A stretch of DNA of 64,000 bases from contig KL647324.1 in NCBI GenBank assembly GCA_000727475.1, positions 793,289-857,288 on the forward strand, written 5' to 3'. This document shows positions 47,774 through 59,880 of this stretch, piece after piece. The notes beneath the pieces are model-generated. The model saw nothing but the letters and a program-made list of their open reading frames with translations. It was not told where the DNA came from and did no database searches. Both the position numbers and the translations under genes were made by a program. How positions within the stretch are numbered: the first letter of the stretch is position 1; each line of letters opens with the position of its first letter. The DNA is from Sarcocystis neurona (taxonomy: Eukaryota; Apicomplexa; Conoidasida; Eucoccidiorida; Sarcocystidae).

Positions 47774-48293
47774 CCAGTGTACGAATAGGAATGCGCTTTC
47801 AACCAGAGAGGTGAGCAAATATGTTGAGACAGAAAAATATTTACGTATGTACGAAAAAATACCTCTTGATTATTAGGCAGATGTGCGTGTATGTGCGGAT
47901 ACAAAAGTACATGTGTACACACATTGACATGCATACGAACACACCGGCATGTACACATACCCTACGTGCATATTTTGACACAGACAAGGGTCGAGACACA
48001 TGTGTATGCACAGTAGCTCACGAGTCCGCTGCAGCAATGCGATACCGCTGGAGGCGGGCCCGGGCACACTGCAGCCGCAGTTGAAATTCGTCGACGTCGC
48101 ACCAAAAGCTTTCGAACTGCTGTTCGCCTCAAGCACAGTGAGGCTCTCTAACGGTTTAGTCTTTTACGATATAGGCACACACGCAATTGTAGAGAAGAAT
48201 GACACCTGCTCCTCCACACACGTATGAGGCGTCTATATAAGTATGTCTCTGCGACGGTTCAGCCAGAACGTCTGCAAAGCTGTATCGCTACAC
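47774..48293 (+). CDS. Candidate three-exon coding segment, unrecognised
   Basis: Exons 47774-47810, 48014-48221 and 48242-48293 join in phase (2, then 0) with donors gtgagc, gtatga and gtgagt. The middle exon reads LKFVDVAPKAFELLFASS and GLVFYDIGTHAIVEKND, which look like a folded domain, but no family is recognised. The last intron would be only 20 bases, so the third exon is doubtful. A plus-strand frame upstream (47463-47712, ending at CTTGTG-gtgagg) may belong to the same gene. Minus-strand frames are open here too. Confidence 0.3.
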
Positions 48294-49540
48294 GTGAGTA
48301 CGTTCAAGTCAATGTATACAAGTGCTTCAGCTGAGACAGTGTGCCCCTGCAATAAAATACATATGTACATATATACGTACGTACACCCATGCATGTGTGC
48401 TACAACACCTCCCCTCCTTTCACGAGGAGGAGAGTGGTACATAGAAGACAGGGTGTAAATACTGGCAAGACTCTTTTTTCACGTCCCGCGCTTTTAAAAA
48501 GTAGCATCCAAGCGTGCCCGTGTGTGAACCACAGCCTTCGAACCAGCCAACGGTGTCGGCATACTCTGCAGGGTCAAGTGTCAGTATTTACCTGCCACCT
48601 GTGTATGTACACATGCGTCGGCATACATGTGCCAGTTTGTATGAATACGCACAGAAAACCTGTAGGCGGACACTGGTACGAATGTAGACATGTGCTACAC
48701 GTGCAACCCATGTGAATCGTTTTTCTGGGTTGTTCTCTTCCTGCGTGTGCAGCAGACAGATCGTTCAACTCGCCGGCTCTTCTTCCTGCCCGCAGTAACG
48801 CGGTAGAAGACTCAACAAACTAGCAGCGCCGTTTGTCCGTATCTCCACACGTAGACACGTATCTGCAAGAACTCATACGTTTGCATAAATATACATCTAC
48901 CTGCGTATACACATACATGTGTATATATATATCTACGTGTGCACGTATGCATACGCGTATAGACAGTAGATGTTTACATATACACGCGTGTCTCGACAGG
49001 TCCTCTTTATGTATCCGTAAGTATGTACAAATATATACGTACAACACAGAAGCTACGAATGGAGGGGCGGATTTCGCGGAAGTACAGGGCTGGGTGAACA
49101 GCAGTTCCTCCTGCCATCACAAAGGATTATGAGCGGTTTGCTTCCTCCGCGTGTCAACGTATTTTTCGTGGGTGTGTGTTCATTCGATCCGCGTGTGAAC
49201 GCTGCTCTGTTCATGGCGCCCTTGTGCTTCTGTTTCTTTTCCGTTCTCCTTCGTGTGAATCTCACGTGCCATAGATGTGTGTGCACTCCACAGAGAGACC
49301 CACGGGAGTCGTGTGCAGCCCAGTGAGATGGGCGAGGCGCCTTTTATTATCCATTCGTTGAGAACGTTTCTGCTACGAACTGCGAGCGCCGCCGGGGCAC
49401 TTGCTGGTTCTTGGGTCTCTACTCATGTAGAGCAGTCTCTTCCCTGTTCGAGATCTCTGGTGTGTGCTGCCCTACCTCTGTACTCTTGGGTAGCACTGTT
49501 TTAACTTCCACTTTGTCTGCTTCTGTTTCTCTCTTCAGCA
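48294..49540. other. Spacer, no supported gene
   Basis: TGTATA/ACATAC sequence at 48355-48380 and 48880-49050 surrounds unique sequence. A plus-strand frame at 49328-49504 begins MGEAPFIIHSLRTFLLRTA and has a hydrophobic stretch, but there is no other support. Around 49135-49265 a short motif (cgtgtgaac/cgtgtcaac/cgtgtgaat) occurs three times. Confidence 0.3.
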
Positions 49541-50950
49541 AAACGTGCGGCGTATCTCTGTCCACCATATGACTTCCCTACGCGGGACCAAGTGGCGTCT
49601 CGTCTCCTCTCCTGCGCTACGTACAGCACCCCGCCCCTCTCCTCTTCCTGCTGGATCGGTGTCCCGCTCTCTTTTTCGTCAAGTCCTCCGCCCTCTTTTT
49701 AAAAGCGTCCCCCCTCCCCTTCTCCTCCTCCTCCTCCTTACTAGCGTCGTCTCGCCCGAAGGCTGCTTTCCTCCCGTCAGCCGTCTCTCTCACCTTCTGT
49801 CATGTCTCAGCAAAAAATCCTCCCCTCCCAACACATGCGAACAACCTTGGCGGCCACAACGGCGGTACACACATACACTGACACACAACGAACAAGAAAG
49901 TGCTGCAGCAGCTAGTCTGTTCCTTTCCGAACGCCCCGTTTCGTAGCAAGTTCAGCAAACGTAGTGTCCCAGTATCGACAGTAGAATGTTGCCGCACCAT
50001 TCTTCCGGTTGAACTTCCTGCGTCCGCTTTCCCAAAGCAGCAGCACACGGGCAGTCCACGGCTCTCGCCAAGCCGCATCGCCGTGTCTTTTTCTCTCTTC
50101 GTCGAACAACTGCAAAATAACAACCACACCGACTCCTGATAAGTCTCGCCTGCCCCTCTATCGCTGTCACATGTCCTCTTCCCGCCTTCTTCTTCTTCAC
50201 GTGCTGCAGATTTCGACCGTTCTTCTCGCACATCCCCACGTATTACTTTCTTCACCTTTATTCTCGACCTCCGACTTTTCTTCTGCTCCTCTTGCGTCCC
50301 TTCTTCTCTCCTATCTCCTCCTGCGTCTTATGCCCCGTCTTCGTCTTCTCTTGTGGCTCCGCTGTCTTCCTAAGCCTCTGTTTTCTCCCTTCCTGCGGCC
50401 TTTCCCCTCCTCCTCCGTACCTCCCCGTCACCTACTCCTCGTATCCTTCTTCGGCACACCATCTTCATCTGCCCTTCCTCGTGTTCTTACCTTACTTCGA
50501 CTCACATTCCTCTTCCTCGTCTTTTCTTCTTCTTCTTTATATCTCCGCCTTGCTCTTCCCCTCGCAGACGCTGTCTTCTCTTCCGTCCTTTCGCCTCGTT
50601 CGCTTTTCTCTTCTTTTCCACTTCGTCCTTCCCGTAGTGCTCTTCCCCTCCCCGTCCGGCCTCTACGAGTCCTGTTCACTTCCCTTTGCATGGCGCTTCG
50701 CCTGCTTTCCCACGTTTTTCTCTGCACACACTTCTTCACCTTTCCCAAAGTCTTCTCTTCGCATGTCTCCCCGTCTTCCTCCCCGGCACGCCAGTCCCAC
50801 CCTCCTCCTTCTGCTGCTTCTCCTCCTATTCCTGCTCTTCTCTTTCTAAACTGCGCAGAAAAATATGTGTGCCCCCGCCTCTCCTCTGTCTCTGGGCTGC
50901 TTCTCACGGCGTCTGCGTCTTCTTGGCACACGTTTCACTTGCGCCTTCCT
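49541..50950 (+). repeat. Pyrimidine-rich tract on the plus strand
   Basis: About 1.4 kb of TCTTCTCCTC-type sequence with few purine runs. The long open frames in it (for example 50009-51253) are Leu/Ser/Phe/Pro strings expected from any CT-rich DNA and are not called as genes. Confidence 0.7.
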
Positions 50951-51013
50951 TCTTCGGTTTCCTCGCCTTTTCGAACCACCTCCGCTTCTCCCCGGGGGGC
51001 CTCCTCTATTTCC

Positions 51014-51496
51014 TCAGAAACTCATACTCTCGCTTCTTTTCCCAACGCGAATATCCAGCTTCGCAGACGCATTGCAAGTGAACAGACAAAGGAGAGAGAA
51101 GAAGGTGGTGAGCAGCGTGACGCAACCGACAATCACACCGACGCCTCCAGCGTATCCCAAGTTGCCGAAGAGAGCCATGAGGAAATTCCACAGAAAAAAC
51201 CGCCCGAAGTCGCGTGTAATGATATCGAGGTCAAAGCTCTCGAAGTGACATAGCACCGACAGCAATCCCATCGCAAACGGGGTCCACGTGTCGAAGAAAA
51301 CGTCCGGAGCGAAGGAGAACAGCTGCAGCCGCCACGTCTTCTTGTTCACGTCAGAAAGGAAGTCTGAGGGGATACGAATAGAAGCCTTCGTCTCGGGCAG
51401 CAAAAAGCACCACAAGATAAGTGTCAAGATACCGGAAGTCAGTCCCAGCCACCGGGTCGACGCTGCCAGGAACACCGTGCTCGATTCCTGCTGCAT
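51014..51496 (-). CDS. Small four-span membrane protein
   Basis: An uninterrupted 160-residue frame starts at an ATG (51496, context ggcaacATGC) and stops at 51014. Four hydrophobic segments stand out: WLGLTSGILTLILWCFLLP, TPFAMGLLSVLCHF, FFLWNFLMALFGNLGYAGG and VGCVTLLTTFFSLLCLF. Charged loops lie between them and the C-terminal tail is basic and polar. The family is not certain. The spacing (conserved-looking loop IITRDFGRFF before the third span) recalls COPI-associated/TVP15-like tetraspan proteins; the apicomplexan GAPM inner-membrane-complex proteins are another possibility, though those normally have six spans. Extra upstream exons cannot be excluded. The opposite strand is also open but purely hydrophilic, as expected for the antisense of membrane segments. 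Confidence 0.7.
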   Translation of the reverse strand: MQQESSTVFLAASTRWLGLTSGILTLILWCFLLPETKASIRIPSDFLSDVNKKTWRLQLFSFAPDVFFDTWTPFAMGLLSVLCHFESFDLDIITRDFGRFFLWNFLMALFGNLGYAGGVGVIVGCVTLLTTFFSLLCLFTCNASAKLDIRVGKRSESMSF

Positions 51497-53250
51497 GTTG
51501 CCGGCGGAAACGGATGCGTCCGTCCGACCGCAAACCACAAACCCAGACACTGCACACAGCGCAGAAGAACCAGACTTAGAGGAAAACAGACGAGAAAGAC
51601 AGAGAGAATGAGAGATAGGCGTGGTGGACTGATGATAGCCGAGACCGACAGCGGCAGGCAGAAAGGAAGGGAAGAAAGACGACGAAACGTCGATGAAGAC
51701 GTGGCACCCAGACGGGTGAAGACGAGGAAGCGGCAGGAGAGAAAAACGACCGCGCGCCGCTCCGAAAAACAGAGAGAATGAAACGGCAGGGACAGAGATA
51801 GAAGCAGACTCAAGACGGGGAGTCAGACGGAAAAAAGGAAAGGCAGAATAAGTGAACCGTCCCCGCACATTTCTACCCAAGAGAGAGAACCAGAAAGAGA
51901 CCAGAAGGACATCCAGGCGCACTGCAACAGTTGCATCAGCGACTCTACGCTACCAAAAGTGACTGACAGGCACGTGAAACAAGAAAGGAAACTCCGTCGA
52001 GGGAAACGCAGGATATGCTTCACAACGAAAACATGGGGTGGAGCTACCAGAGGCAGATGTGGAGGACGGGAATGCTGGACTATAAGACGGTTAGGACGAA
52101 AGCACCGTCTGGTAAAAGAAGAAGACGTGAGGGGAGTAGATAGGCGCAGGGAAAGATGGACAGCCGAATACGTGAGAGCATGAGGGGAAGAACGAAGAAC
52201 ACGGAGGAGCGAAATGAACAGGAGGAAAAAAGGAAAAACGGGAGTGAAGGCTGAGACGGACAGCGAGGAACACCGGGGGAGATGACGAAGAAGCCACTGG
52301 AAACGTAGGGATCTCCGGGGCAGCGCAGGAAGGGCATGGATGCGGGAGGACAGGAGGAAGAGGCGAGCACCGCAAGAGGCAGACGCCAACACGGTAAAAG
52401 GCAGAAGCTCCGTTATTGCAAAGCTGCGGGGAGGCGTCGGATGGAAGAAGAAGAGAGAAGAAAAACGAAGAAAGGATTATTACACGCAGAGGGTGGAGAA
52501 GACGAAAAAATGGAAGACAATGTTGACGACTGCACACACGAACGATACGCTGGAGAAGAGAACGGGAGAGAATACGGCGAAAGCAAACGCGTCATACGGA
52601 GGAGGGCACACGGATGAGGTGGAAGGCCTTTGGGGAAAGACACAGAGAGAAGAGGCGAAAGAATAAGAACAAGCGAGCTGGGAAGACCGAAAGAGTGAAG
52701 GAGACTAACCCGACGCACGGCGTTCTGTTCTGGGAAACCAGTGATGGAGGATGGGAACGGAAACACAAAGAAGGCAGGGAGGGGTGTAAAGCCTGTGTTC
52801 CTGCTTACTTCTAAAGACGTATTCTGTGCGAACTTGTGTAAGCAAGTTGACACCGGTGTGCTACAGGATGGAGGGGACCTGTACAGGTCGAAATAGACGG
52901 GAGACTGAAGAAAAGAGGAAGCAGTGGAAGACAGGTGGGTACGAGAGAAGAGCACCAAGACTATGAGAGACGGATTTGTGAACGCAGGCGAGGATGTGCA
53001 GAACGAGTTAGAGGAGAAGAAACATCCCGAATCCACACGAGCAGCAACGGCAGAGACGGCGGGAAGTATACGAAACACGAACCAAAAGACGAAACACGCA
53101 AGAAGCGTTACAGAGAAAAACAATGCTGAGAACGCAAGGGACAAGACGATGAAAATTGACATGAGTCTACACAAAGTCCCCCTACCGGGCGCAGGAGGCG
53201 CTGGCAGACACCGAAGACACAGAAGGAAGAATACGAGGAGCGAATAACTC
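51497..53250 (-). repeat. Purine-rich tract on the plus strand (CT-rich on the minus strand)
   Basis: About 1.7 kb rich in GAAGA, GGAGA and AGAGA on the plus strand, starting just upstream of the membrane-protein ATG. In sense orientation it is a CT-rich region before the gene, like the one before the Josephin gene. Open frames here are compositional. Confidence 0.65.
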
Positions 53251-54807
53251 CAAGAAAATTTAGACATGGGGGGTCCAGCTTCCACCTGCATAAAAAACCG
53301 TGTACACGTATACGTATAGCTGCACTGACGACACACGTATACGCAGAGAACAAGGGGCGTGTAGACGGTAGTGCCTGGGGGGAGACGGAGAACAAAGGGA
53401 GACGGGAAAAGGCTACTTGCCGCATGTGGGAGACGACAAGTTAGCGGTGTAGTTTGAAAATTACGGGCATTCCGTCTCAGCGGCGCGAAGCGCGCACGCG
53501 TGCACGCTGAAGCGCCCACGCATGCGATGCATACATTGCTACAGGTACGCACAAAAATGTGCACATGCGAGTATATGCATATATCTTTATTTTTAGAACA
53601 TCCAAAGATTTCGTAATGCTTCTGTACGGTGGCGTATGTGTATGAAGAGGTGAACAAAGCGTGCATGGTAAGGAGCAGCCCAGGAAAGCACGGGGACAAC
53701 GCTGGATACACTACTGTGTATCAGCTGCTGTGGCATTTCGTGTCTCTGTACAGATTCACGAAATTACGTTTGGTGAGCGTGAATGGCGGCCAGTGCGCCA
53801 CTCACAACGTAGCTCAAGAAGATCTGCAGTGAGCGTCTGCTCCGGTACGTAGCTGCAAAACGACGAGAACCTGCTGACACTACGTGCTAGTGCTCTACGT
53901 TAAAGAAGTCAAGAAAGGATCGCAGGTAGCAGACGGACACACGCGTAGCAATTAACTGCGTCAGGGGCACAAGGAAGGCAAAGGTTGGCTTGCATTCCCG
54001 TTTAATGTAAGTTATGGCAGCGATGCTACGACAGTGTCTGCGCACTATTTATTCACCGGCTTCGATCGTGCACGAAAGCAAATTGCAAGGACAACGTGCC
54101 ATGCAAGCACCATGATCGAAAAACCGTCACCAAGAACTTCAAATGCACTTCACGGGTACTCTTGAGACTGTGCTGAGGTGGCGTGACAAAATCGGCAGAT
54201 GACGACTGCGCGCCGAACGTGTGCATCGTACTTCGCGTACTGCTTCGCATGTGCCGGGCGAGCATCTATTGTAGGTATACTCACAGACAAGAGCAATGTT
54301 TTTTACCATGACGGAATGAAATTTCAGCAGAACAATCACCACCAAGCATGGTAACCAAAAGTGGGAAGATGCCTGTCGAGTTACAGAAAGCATAAACATT
54401 CCCTTCCAAAGGGCCTGCTGATATATTTAGTCGTGCACAAAATTGTATGTACGCATATATATGTATATGTCAGAGGATGCTCTTGTCTCGTTAGTACATT
54501 AAGATGCAATTGTCACATGAAGTTTTAGACGGCAGAGGGAAGAATATTCCCTTCTACGGCGCAGAAAATGGAGAACGCCAGTGAGCCTCTTTCAAAACAC
54601 CCAAAAAAGACAAATCAATCTTGAGCGCACATATATTGAAGAACAGCTCTACGGTATGGGAGTGCTTCAGGAGTAACATGTCTGCAGGATGTCACGGAAC
54701 ACTAGTTGAGAATCCCGATCGCGAGGCCGAAGATCGCGAGTACATGTGAACGCAGCCGCTTGAGTGGGATAAGTGGTCGGCGCTCACCTTGCGCTCGAGC
54801 TGCTGAG
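53251..54807. other. Repeat-poor spacer, unresolved
   Basis: Unique sequence with overlapping open frames on both strands (plus 53629-53832, minus 54399-54139 with a hydrophobic segment near LPCLVVIVLLKFHSV). No domain or convincing splice chain was found. A small TATATG array lies near 54455. Confidence 0.3.
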
Positions 54808-55109
54808 GGGAACTTGCTCATGGAAAGTCTCGCGCTGGAATGCCGCAACTGGCGAAGCAGATTTGCTACGGGCCACGAAGTGAGCACACACGGTTTGTCG
54901 AGAACTCAGGAAGGAGGTTCTTACAAGAGGGACAATTACGCACGAGAGCGTGAAACGTACACACAGGAGAGGAACTAGCTCGACGTTCACAACGAATGAA
55001 GTTTGCCTGACAAGGGGATGGTGTGCTACCCCAAGATGATGAAATCTTGAACTTGCGCAGGTGGCTCAAAGAAACTGTGATTGAGCGCTTCTCCGAAGGA
55101 CGTAAATAG
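54808..55109 (+). CDS. Two candidate exons, C-terminus of an unrecognised protein
   Basis: Exon 54808-54892 (NLLMESLALECRNWRSRFA) joins in phase 1 to exon 55015-55109 (LPQDDEILNLRRWLKETVIE) and a TAG. The donor at 54893 (gtttgt) is weak and the minus strand is open over both exons, so strand and structure are uncertain. Confidence 0.25.
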
Positions 55110-56328
55110 CACGTACGTGCCTGCTGCCTCCAAAAAGTGGAAGTCTTGCCTCCAGAGGAGGGGCGCAACATGCAGATAGACAGTTGCATGGTTTTTCGTG
55201 AAAGAGGCGGCGAGAGAAACTAGAGGACGGACGGATTGCTTCTTGCGTCTCTGGCGACACGTACCGCAGGGTGACGTGCGCACGGCTGGACGCCGATGGG
55301 TGGATTGCGCTCGCACTTGTGTTTAGAACAAGTTGAGGGTGAGTCCAGTCACATGAGCAAACGGGTTTTGCTGCATGCTATTCAGTGGATCGAAGCACAC
55401 GAGCTCTGCGGGGCGTTACGCGGGTGCTTGAAGCACATGAATTCTGTTGAGGTGTACCAATGTTAGCTCTCGAAAGAACAACGTAAGTTGTTGCATTAAC
55501 ATGCAGCTGCACTCCGCACACTAGAGACGTTCCGCCGGCTGAAGCCTACGGCTGCAAACCTATCCTTACGTGCAATCTACACGTGTGTGCTGCCTACAAG
55601 GAATTAGCCAGCCCGCCCTATTTCACGTGAAACACACGTGTACGTGGACACACGGCGTGAAATTTCAGTTTCTGGTGAGCAGGTACGCCGTGGATCACCG
55701 GGCACTGACTGTTATCTGTAACAGGGGCGGCTGCGATACTCGTCGTTAGCCTGACACAGTGTAGCCATACGCGGGGCGCGAACTCTACGAAGGGACTCAG
55801 CATCTCAGAAAGCGACTACCAAGCGAAGTTTGAGCCTTTCGCTACCATGGTGGTGTTGCTGTTCTTGTGTCATGCCGTTCTCGTCTGAACGCGCTGACCG
55901 GCGTTGTTTTCATGGTGCCCTCTGGTGACACTCTTGCCGTACTTTGTAATTCTACGCTCGTAACAGGTCGAATTATAACTTTCATGCGTACACGATTGCT
56001 GCTGTCCTCCCTCTGGTACAGGTGCAATTTCCGCACGCCTGTCTACGCAGTCGTCCGTCTCATTCAGGATACGGCTCCACTCGTTTCCATTTGACGTCTG
56101 TCTCTCGCTCTGTATTTTGTCTCTGGTCACATTCATATACGTGTATCTACGTATGCCTGCAAGTGTGTGTAGGTGCCTGTAAACGGGTAGGCTTGTGTAG
56201 GCGAAGACAATACGAAGGTATGTAGACATCTGCGCCAGCGCTGTATAAGAATGCGTAGGTATTTGCACAGATGTTGACAAATGTGGCCTGCTAGGGAGCT
56301 GCATAAAAAGCAATGTTAAACCGTTTTA
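55110..56328. other. Repeat-poor spacer, unresolved
   Basis: 55867-56094 is open on plus (hydrophobic, VVFMVPSGDTLAVL) and 56313-55870 on minus (polar). Neither is recognised. No repeats of note. Confidence 0.3.
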
Positions 56329-56352
56329 TAGTTTGCCACACGTGGCAAACTA
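56329..56352. repeat. Near-perfect palindrome, 11-bp arms
   Basis: The arms tagtttgccac and gtggcaaacta are exact reverse complements separated by two bases. A second small hairpin (ggtacac-attc-gtgtacc) follows at 56362-56379. It may be a protein-binding site, but nothing else indicates what binds. Confidence 0.75.
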
Positions 56353-56485
56353 ATGTGTACACGGTACACATTCGTGTACCCGCGTTTAAAGGAGCTGATA
56401 CGTCAGGAAAGTTGGATAATATTTTGCGTCCGGTAGCGTACGCGTTTCACAGCATACGTAGGCTATCTATACTGACTTCCCGCAG

Positions 56486-56557
56486 GGCAGAGACGATTGT
56501 GTGGCAGCAAGCGGAAGCACAGCAGCAGCTGCAGCTACAGGACTCCACCGACAGCAC
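56486..56557 (+). CDS. Candidate Gln-rich exon
   Basis: The exon lies between acceptor cttcccgcag and donor cac-gtacgt and reads AETIVWQQAEAQQQLQLQDS with phase 2 on both sides. CAG on the sense strand fits the local exon style. A likely continuation near 56660-56740 reads YRCVQEQRWEHVSAKGG, but its phase did not match. Product unknown. Confidence 0.3.
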
Positions 56558-57561
56558 GTACGTTCATTATCATTAGCAACGTAGCACGCCCGCAATAGTT
56601 TCTGCCGTACAATCATCACAACAGTCAACAACAGCGACGAGACCCCTCTTGAACTGAAGCGCAGCAGTACCGCTGCGTGCAGGAGCAGCGCTGGGAGCAC
56701 GTTTCGGCGAAAGGGGGCCACCACAGCAGTACCACTTTACCTCTAGCAGCAGGCGCCGTTGCAGTAGTCCTCCAGATAGCCGCAGGGGCACGCAGCAAGT
56801 GTGGAAGGTACAGTTGTGGAGCACGATCACCGTGGGGGGTGTGCTGTTCAGAGGTATCAACTGCAGGAGCACGAGCACCTACTGAAAGCCAGTCGATGAG
56901 ACAAATAATGCCCTACACATGACAACGATGCGACGTCCGGAAACCTGTGCAGAGATTAGAACGTTAGCTGAAGCTAAGAGGGCAGGGAAGCTGACAGAGG
57001 ACTACTCGGCTTCTATTTTGCTCCTACCGCACACACTGCTCTAGCGGCTGTGCAGTGCGGCAGACAGCGAGGTAACCGAGTTTCCTGCGTGCTGTTCTGT
57101 TCTAAGAAATGAATGCGAAGTGAGCTTCTGCGCACCCTACGTTTGTATGCTATACTATTCTACAGACAGTCCTTGGATGAGGGCAGTCTTTCGATGACAG
57201 TGGAATACTCTGTTCATCGAAAGACCCGCATGTTTTCTTTTCAGCTTTCACCGCTAATCCTCCAGCGTTGGTCTGAGTTCAAACAGATGGGGACTGCAAG
57301 TGTATGTAGGCTACCGTTTATTGAGAGAAAACAACTGAGATGTACGTGCCACATCATCCAAAGTTGTCCCAGTTGCGTATAGGAGCACTGCTCACCAGTA
57401 AAAAGGCGCGTGAGCGTCTTTTCTGTGAAAGGAGAACTAGATACATGCCCGACAGATGTGAACGGAACTCCCCGCACAACACTCCTCTGTACGTTTATGT
57501 GGCACATCTAGTGGCACACGCGTGTATAATCGTGGGTATCTGAACGCAACTGCGGGGCTAG
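56558..57561. other. Spacer, unresolved
   Basis: This stretch contains CAG-containing sequence at 56640-56880 and an open plus frame at 57113-57382 opposed by an open minus frame at 57507-57241. No gene can be chosen. Confidence 0.25.
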
Positions 57562-57677
57562 ATTTTCTTCCATACACTCCACTGCACAGCAGGCTACGTG
57601 TGTACCTCCTTCCGGTCAAACGGATTAAACGGCGCCCGAACATCGTGTTAACAATTGAAGCAGCCGCCCTGCTGTAG
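57562..57677 (+). CDS. Candidate terminal exon, unrecognised
   Basis: After acceptor cggggctag the plus strand reads RVYLLPVKRIKRRPNIVLT and then an Ala/Leu end with TAG at 57675-57677, phase 1 at entry. The minus strand is open from 57793 (MSRKKPSTAKSATAA), so the strand is not proven. Confidence 0.22.
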
Positions 57678-58476
57678 ATACGCCAGAGACGCAAAATTAC
57701 CTCTGTTATAGGTAGAGTAGTGCAATTTTTTTCCTGGGCGACGCGACTAGCCGCAGTCGCACTTTTCGCCGTAGACGGCTTCTTCCTAGACACTATTACG
57801 CCTGCTCGTTAGCCTTGCTTTTCACGCTCGGTATACAAAGTAGGAAGTGTATGCGAGGGCACACACGGCAGGTCCGTCCATACAATCACAGCTGCAGGTT
57901 TCTCTCTCCCGCCGCAAAACACTTTCAGTGCACGGCACAGGGATATACAGAGCCACCTGTAGGCGGCGCAAACAATTATTCTCGTGGGGGTATGCTTCTC
58001 CTTAGGCTTTTCCATTATCCGCTAACACCTTGAAGTCAGTCAGCAATGCGCTTTTGTAGTCAGTGAGGGTTTACATACAAGTTGTAACAGGGAAGCAGCA
58101 CGCACGTATGCGTTCACTGTGACTTAATAGCAGACCACACATATTTCTGTTGTCTACGCTAGCAGAAGTCGCCTTGTAGAGACAAGGGCAGCTCGGCTCT
58201 CCCTTTCCGTTCACAGGCTGCAAATGAACTCTGGTAGACCAAGACGCAGCATTCCTCTTGTGGACGGATATGCTTACGCAGGCAGCTTACCGCGTCATTT
58301 ACACGAACAGAGAGAGGGTCTTTCTTCGTATATTTGTATGCAGGCATACCTACGTGGTCAAGCACGCGGAACCTTGCAGTATTGTACTTGCCCGTTCGAC
58401 GACTGTATATAAACAGTATGTGGGCGTCGCTGTCTGCCTGCTCCGCTCTGAGCCTTTCTCTTGACGTGTGGCGCAG
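57678..58476. other. Spacer, unresolved
   Basis: Unique sequence. The minus strand is open over 58644-58159 and the plus strand over 58224-58412. Neither shows a known domain. Confidence 0.25.
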
Positions 58477-58648
58477 GTGCATGAAATACAAGGCTACGCT
58501 ACGCGACCTCTGCCACGTTTCCGCTGAACGCCAAAAACCCCCACCTGCGCCTTCAACGCGCGACACACACTTCACTTCGGCATACGCGACACGCGTGGAA
58601 GGAGTGCATAGCACAGCTACGCATACACCTGACCTGCGAAACACATGA
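58477..58648 (+). CDS. Candidate terminal exon, unrecognised
   Basis: After acceptor gtgtggcgcag the frame reads MKYKATLRDLCHVSAERQK, then a Pro/Thr/Ser-rich tail to TGA at 58646-58648 (phase 2 at entry). The antisense frame is also open. Function unknown. Confidence 0.22.
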
Positions 58649-59880
58649 TGCGTCCGTGCCTACTGGTACAGTCCGTACGCCGGAGGCTCTCATAACACCC
58701 GGGGTGCTCCAGCGGCGTAAGAAAGCTCATACAACTAAATTGCCATATACACACATGTGATCTGCAAGATATCTACAACGAACAACGTACAAGAATACAC
58801 CTATGTCACATGTAATACCGAAGCACTGGGAAAATACACACACGTACACATGTAACACGTAACAGTAACACACACTCCAGCACACGTTCATTCCGGTAGG
58901 TCAGACGGTAGACGGCATCCCAGCATAAAGAAAAGAACAAGTTCGCAGGGATGCAGTAAACATGACCATCCCACCAGCGCAGCGTGTGGCGAGTGTGTTG
59001 CGCACGTAACGCACCAGGTATCAATTCGGCTTGCTCCTCGCCTGCAGTCGTCGCCGAGAGCAGCAGGTAGCTACACGCGCACACCCACCTCTCTTGATAG
59101 CGTCTCACAGGAATTATAGGTGTGAGTAGAGCTACCAGATTTCCCCATGTGCACCTCGTAGACATACACAAAGTTTTCTCGACTGTCTTGCTTCCCACAT
59201 TGCTGCTGCCACAATACCGCAGGAAGCAACAGCATCTTCTTAGCCAGTGAAAATACACCTTCCTCGGGGTTGGCACGTGTCTGCGGCACGTGCCTGCGTT
59301 CAGAGTGTGAAGCTCCCAGATATCCGAAAAATCACACAGCAGACACACGCAGCAAGCCAGCTTCTTCTGTCTCGTAGCCTCCGGCCATTTCTGCATCGCG
59401 TACTGGTGTTGCGGCCGCGTCGCACAACTCTGCAGCTGCAGGCGTCTGCTGCGAACCCGACCTTGCAAAATACCCCGTCCTCACCAGTTGAATGCGTACA
59501 GCTGGCTACTTCGGCATTTGAGTTTTCTGCACATGTCCTACTCTTTGACCTCGTTTGTTTTCTCGTGCAGAAACGAAGCCGCTGCTGCAGAGCCAGCAGC
59601 GTCAAGGACGCCGCAGGCAGTTCCAACGTGCACGCGTGTTGCAGTGATTTCTTCCGTAAGAATATTTGTGAACCCACTTCGCTGTACGTTCAGCAGAAGC
59701 ACTCGTTCCCTATCACATCACGTCCTACGCAGTACGTCTTGTTGCTTAGTGAACTGCTGCTGTACTGCTGCAAAACAGCGGCGCCATGCATGCAAGCCGT
59801 TACCACACACATAAATAGCATTGTACACCTCTGCTGCTTAGATGAGTCCTGCCCACAACGCACCCGCTGCGCATGCGATG
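58649..59880. other. Region downstream of ATG7, unresolved
   Basis: Open frames on both strands (minus 59468-58806, plus 59247-59918). The stretch lies just 3' of the ATG7 stop. A plus-strand segment 59569-59656, with acceptor ctcgtgcag and donor tcc-gtaaga, is the only one with clean splice sites. No known protein was recognised. Confidence 0.3.

Noticed and set aside
50009..51253. 414-residue plus-strand frame
   Set aside because: Lies in a CT-rich tract and then runs antisense through the membrane-protein gene; composition explains it.
52413..53711. 432-residue minus-strand frame with hydrophobic parts
   Set aside because: Compositional Ser/Phe/Leu/Pro string in a CT-rich tract without domain or regular membrane layout.
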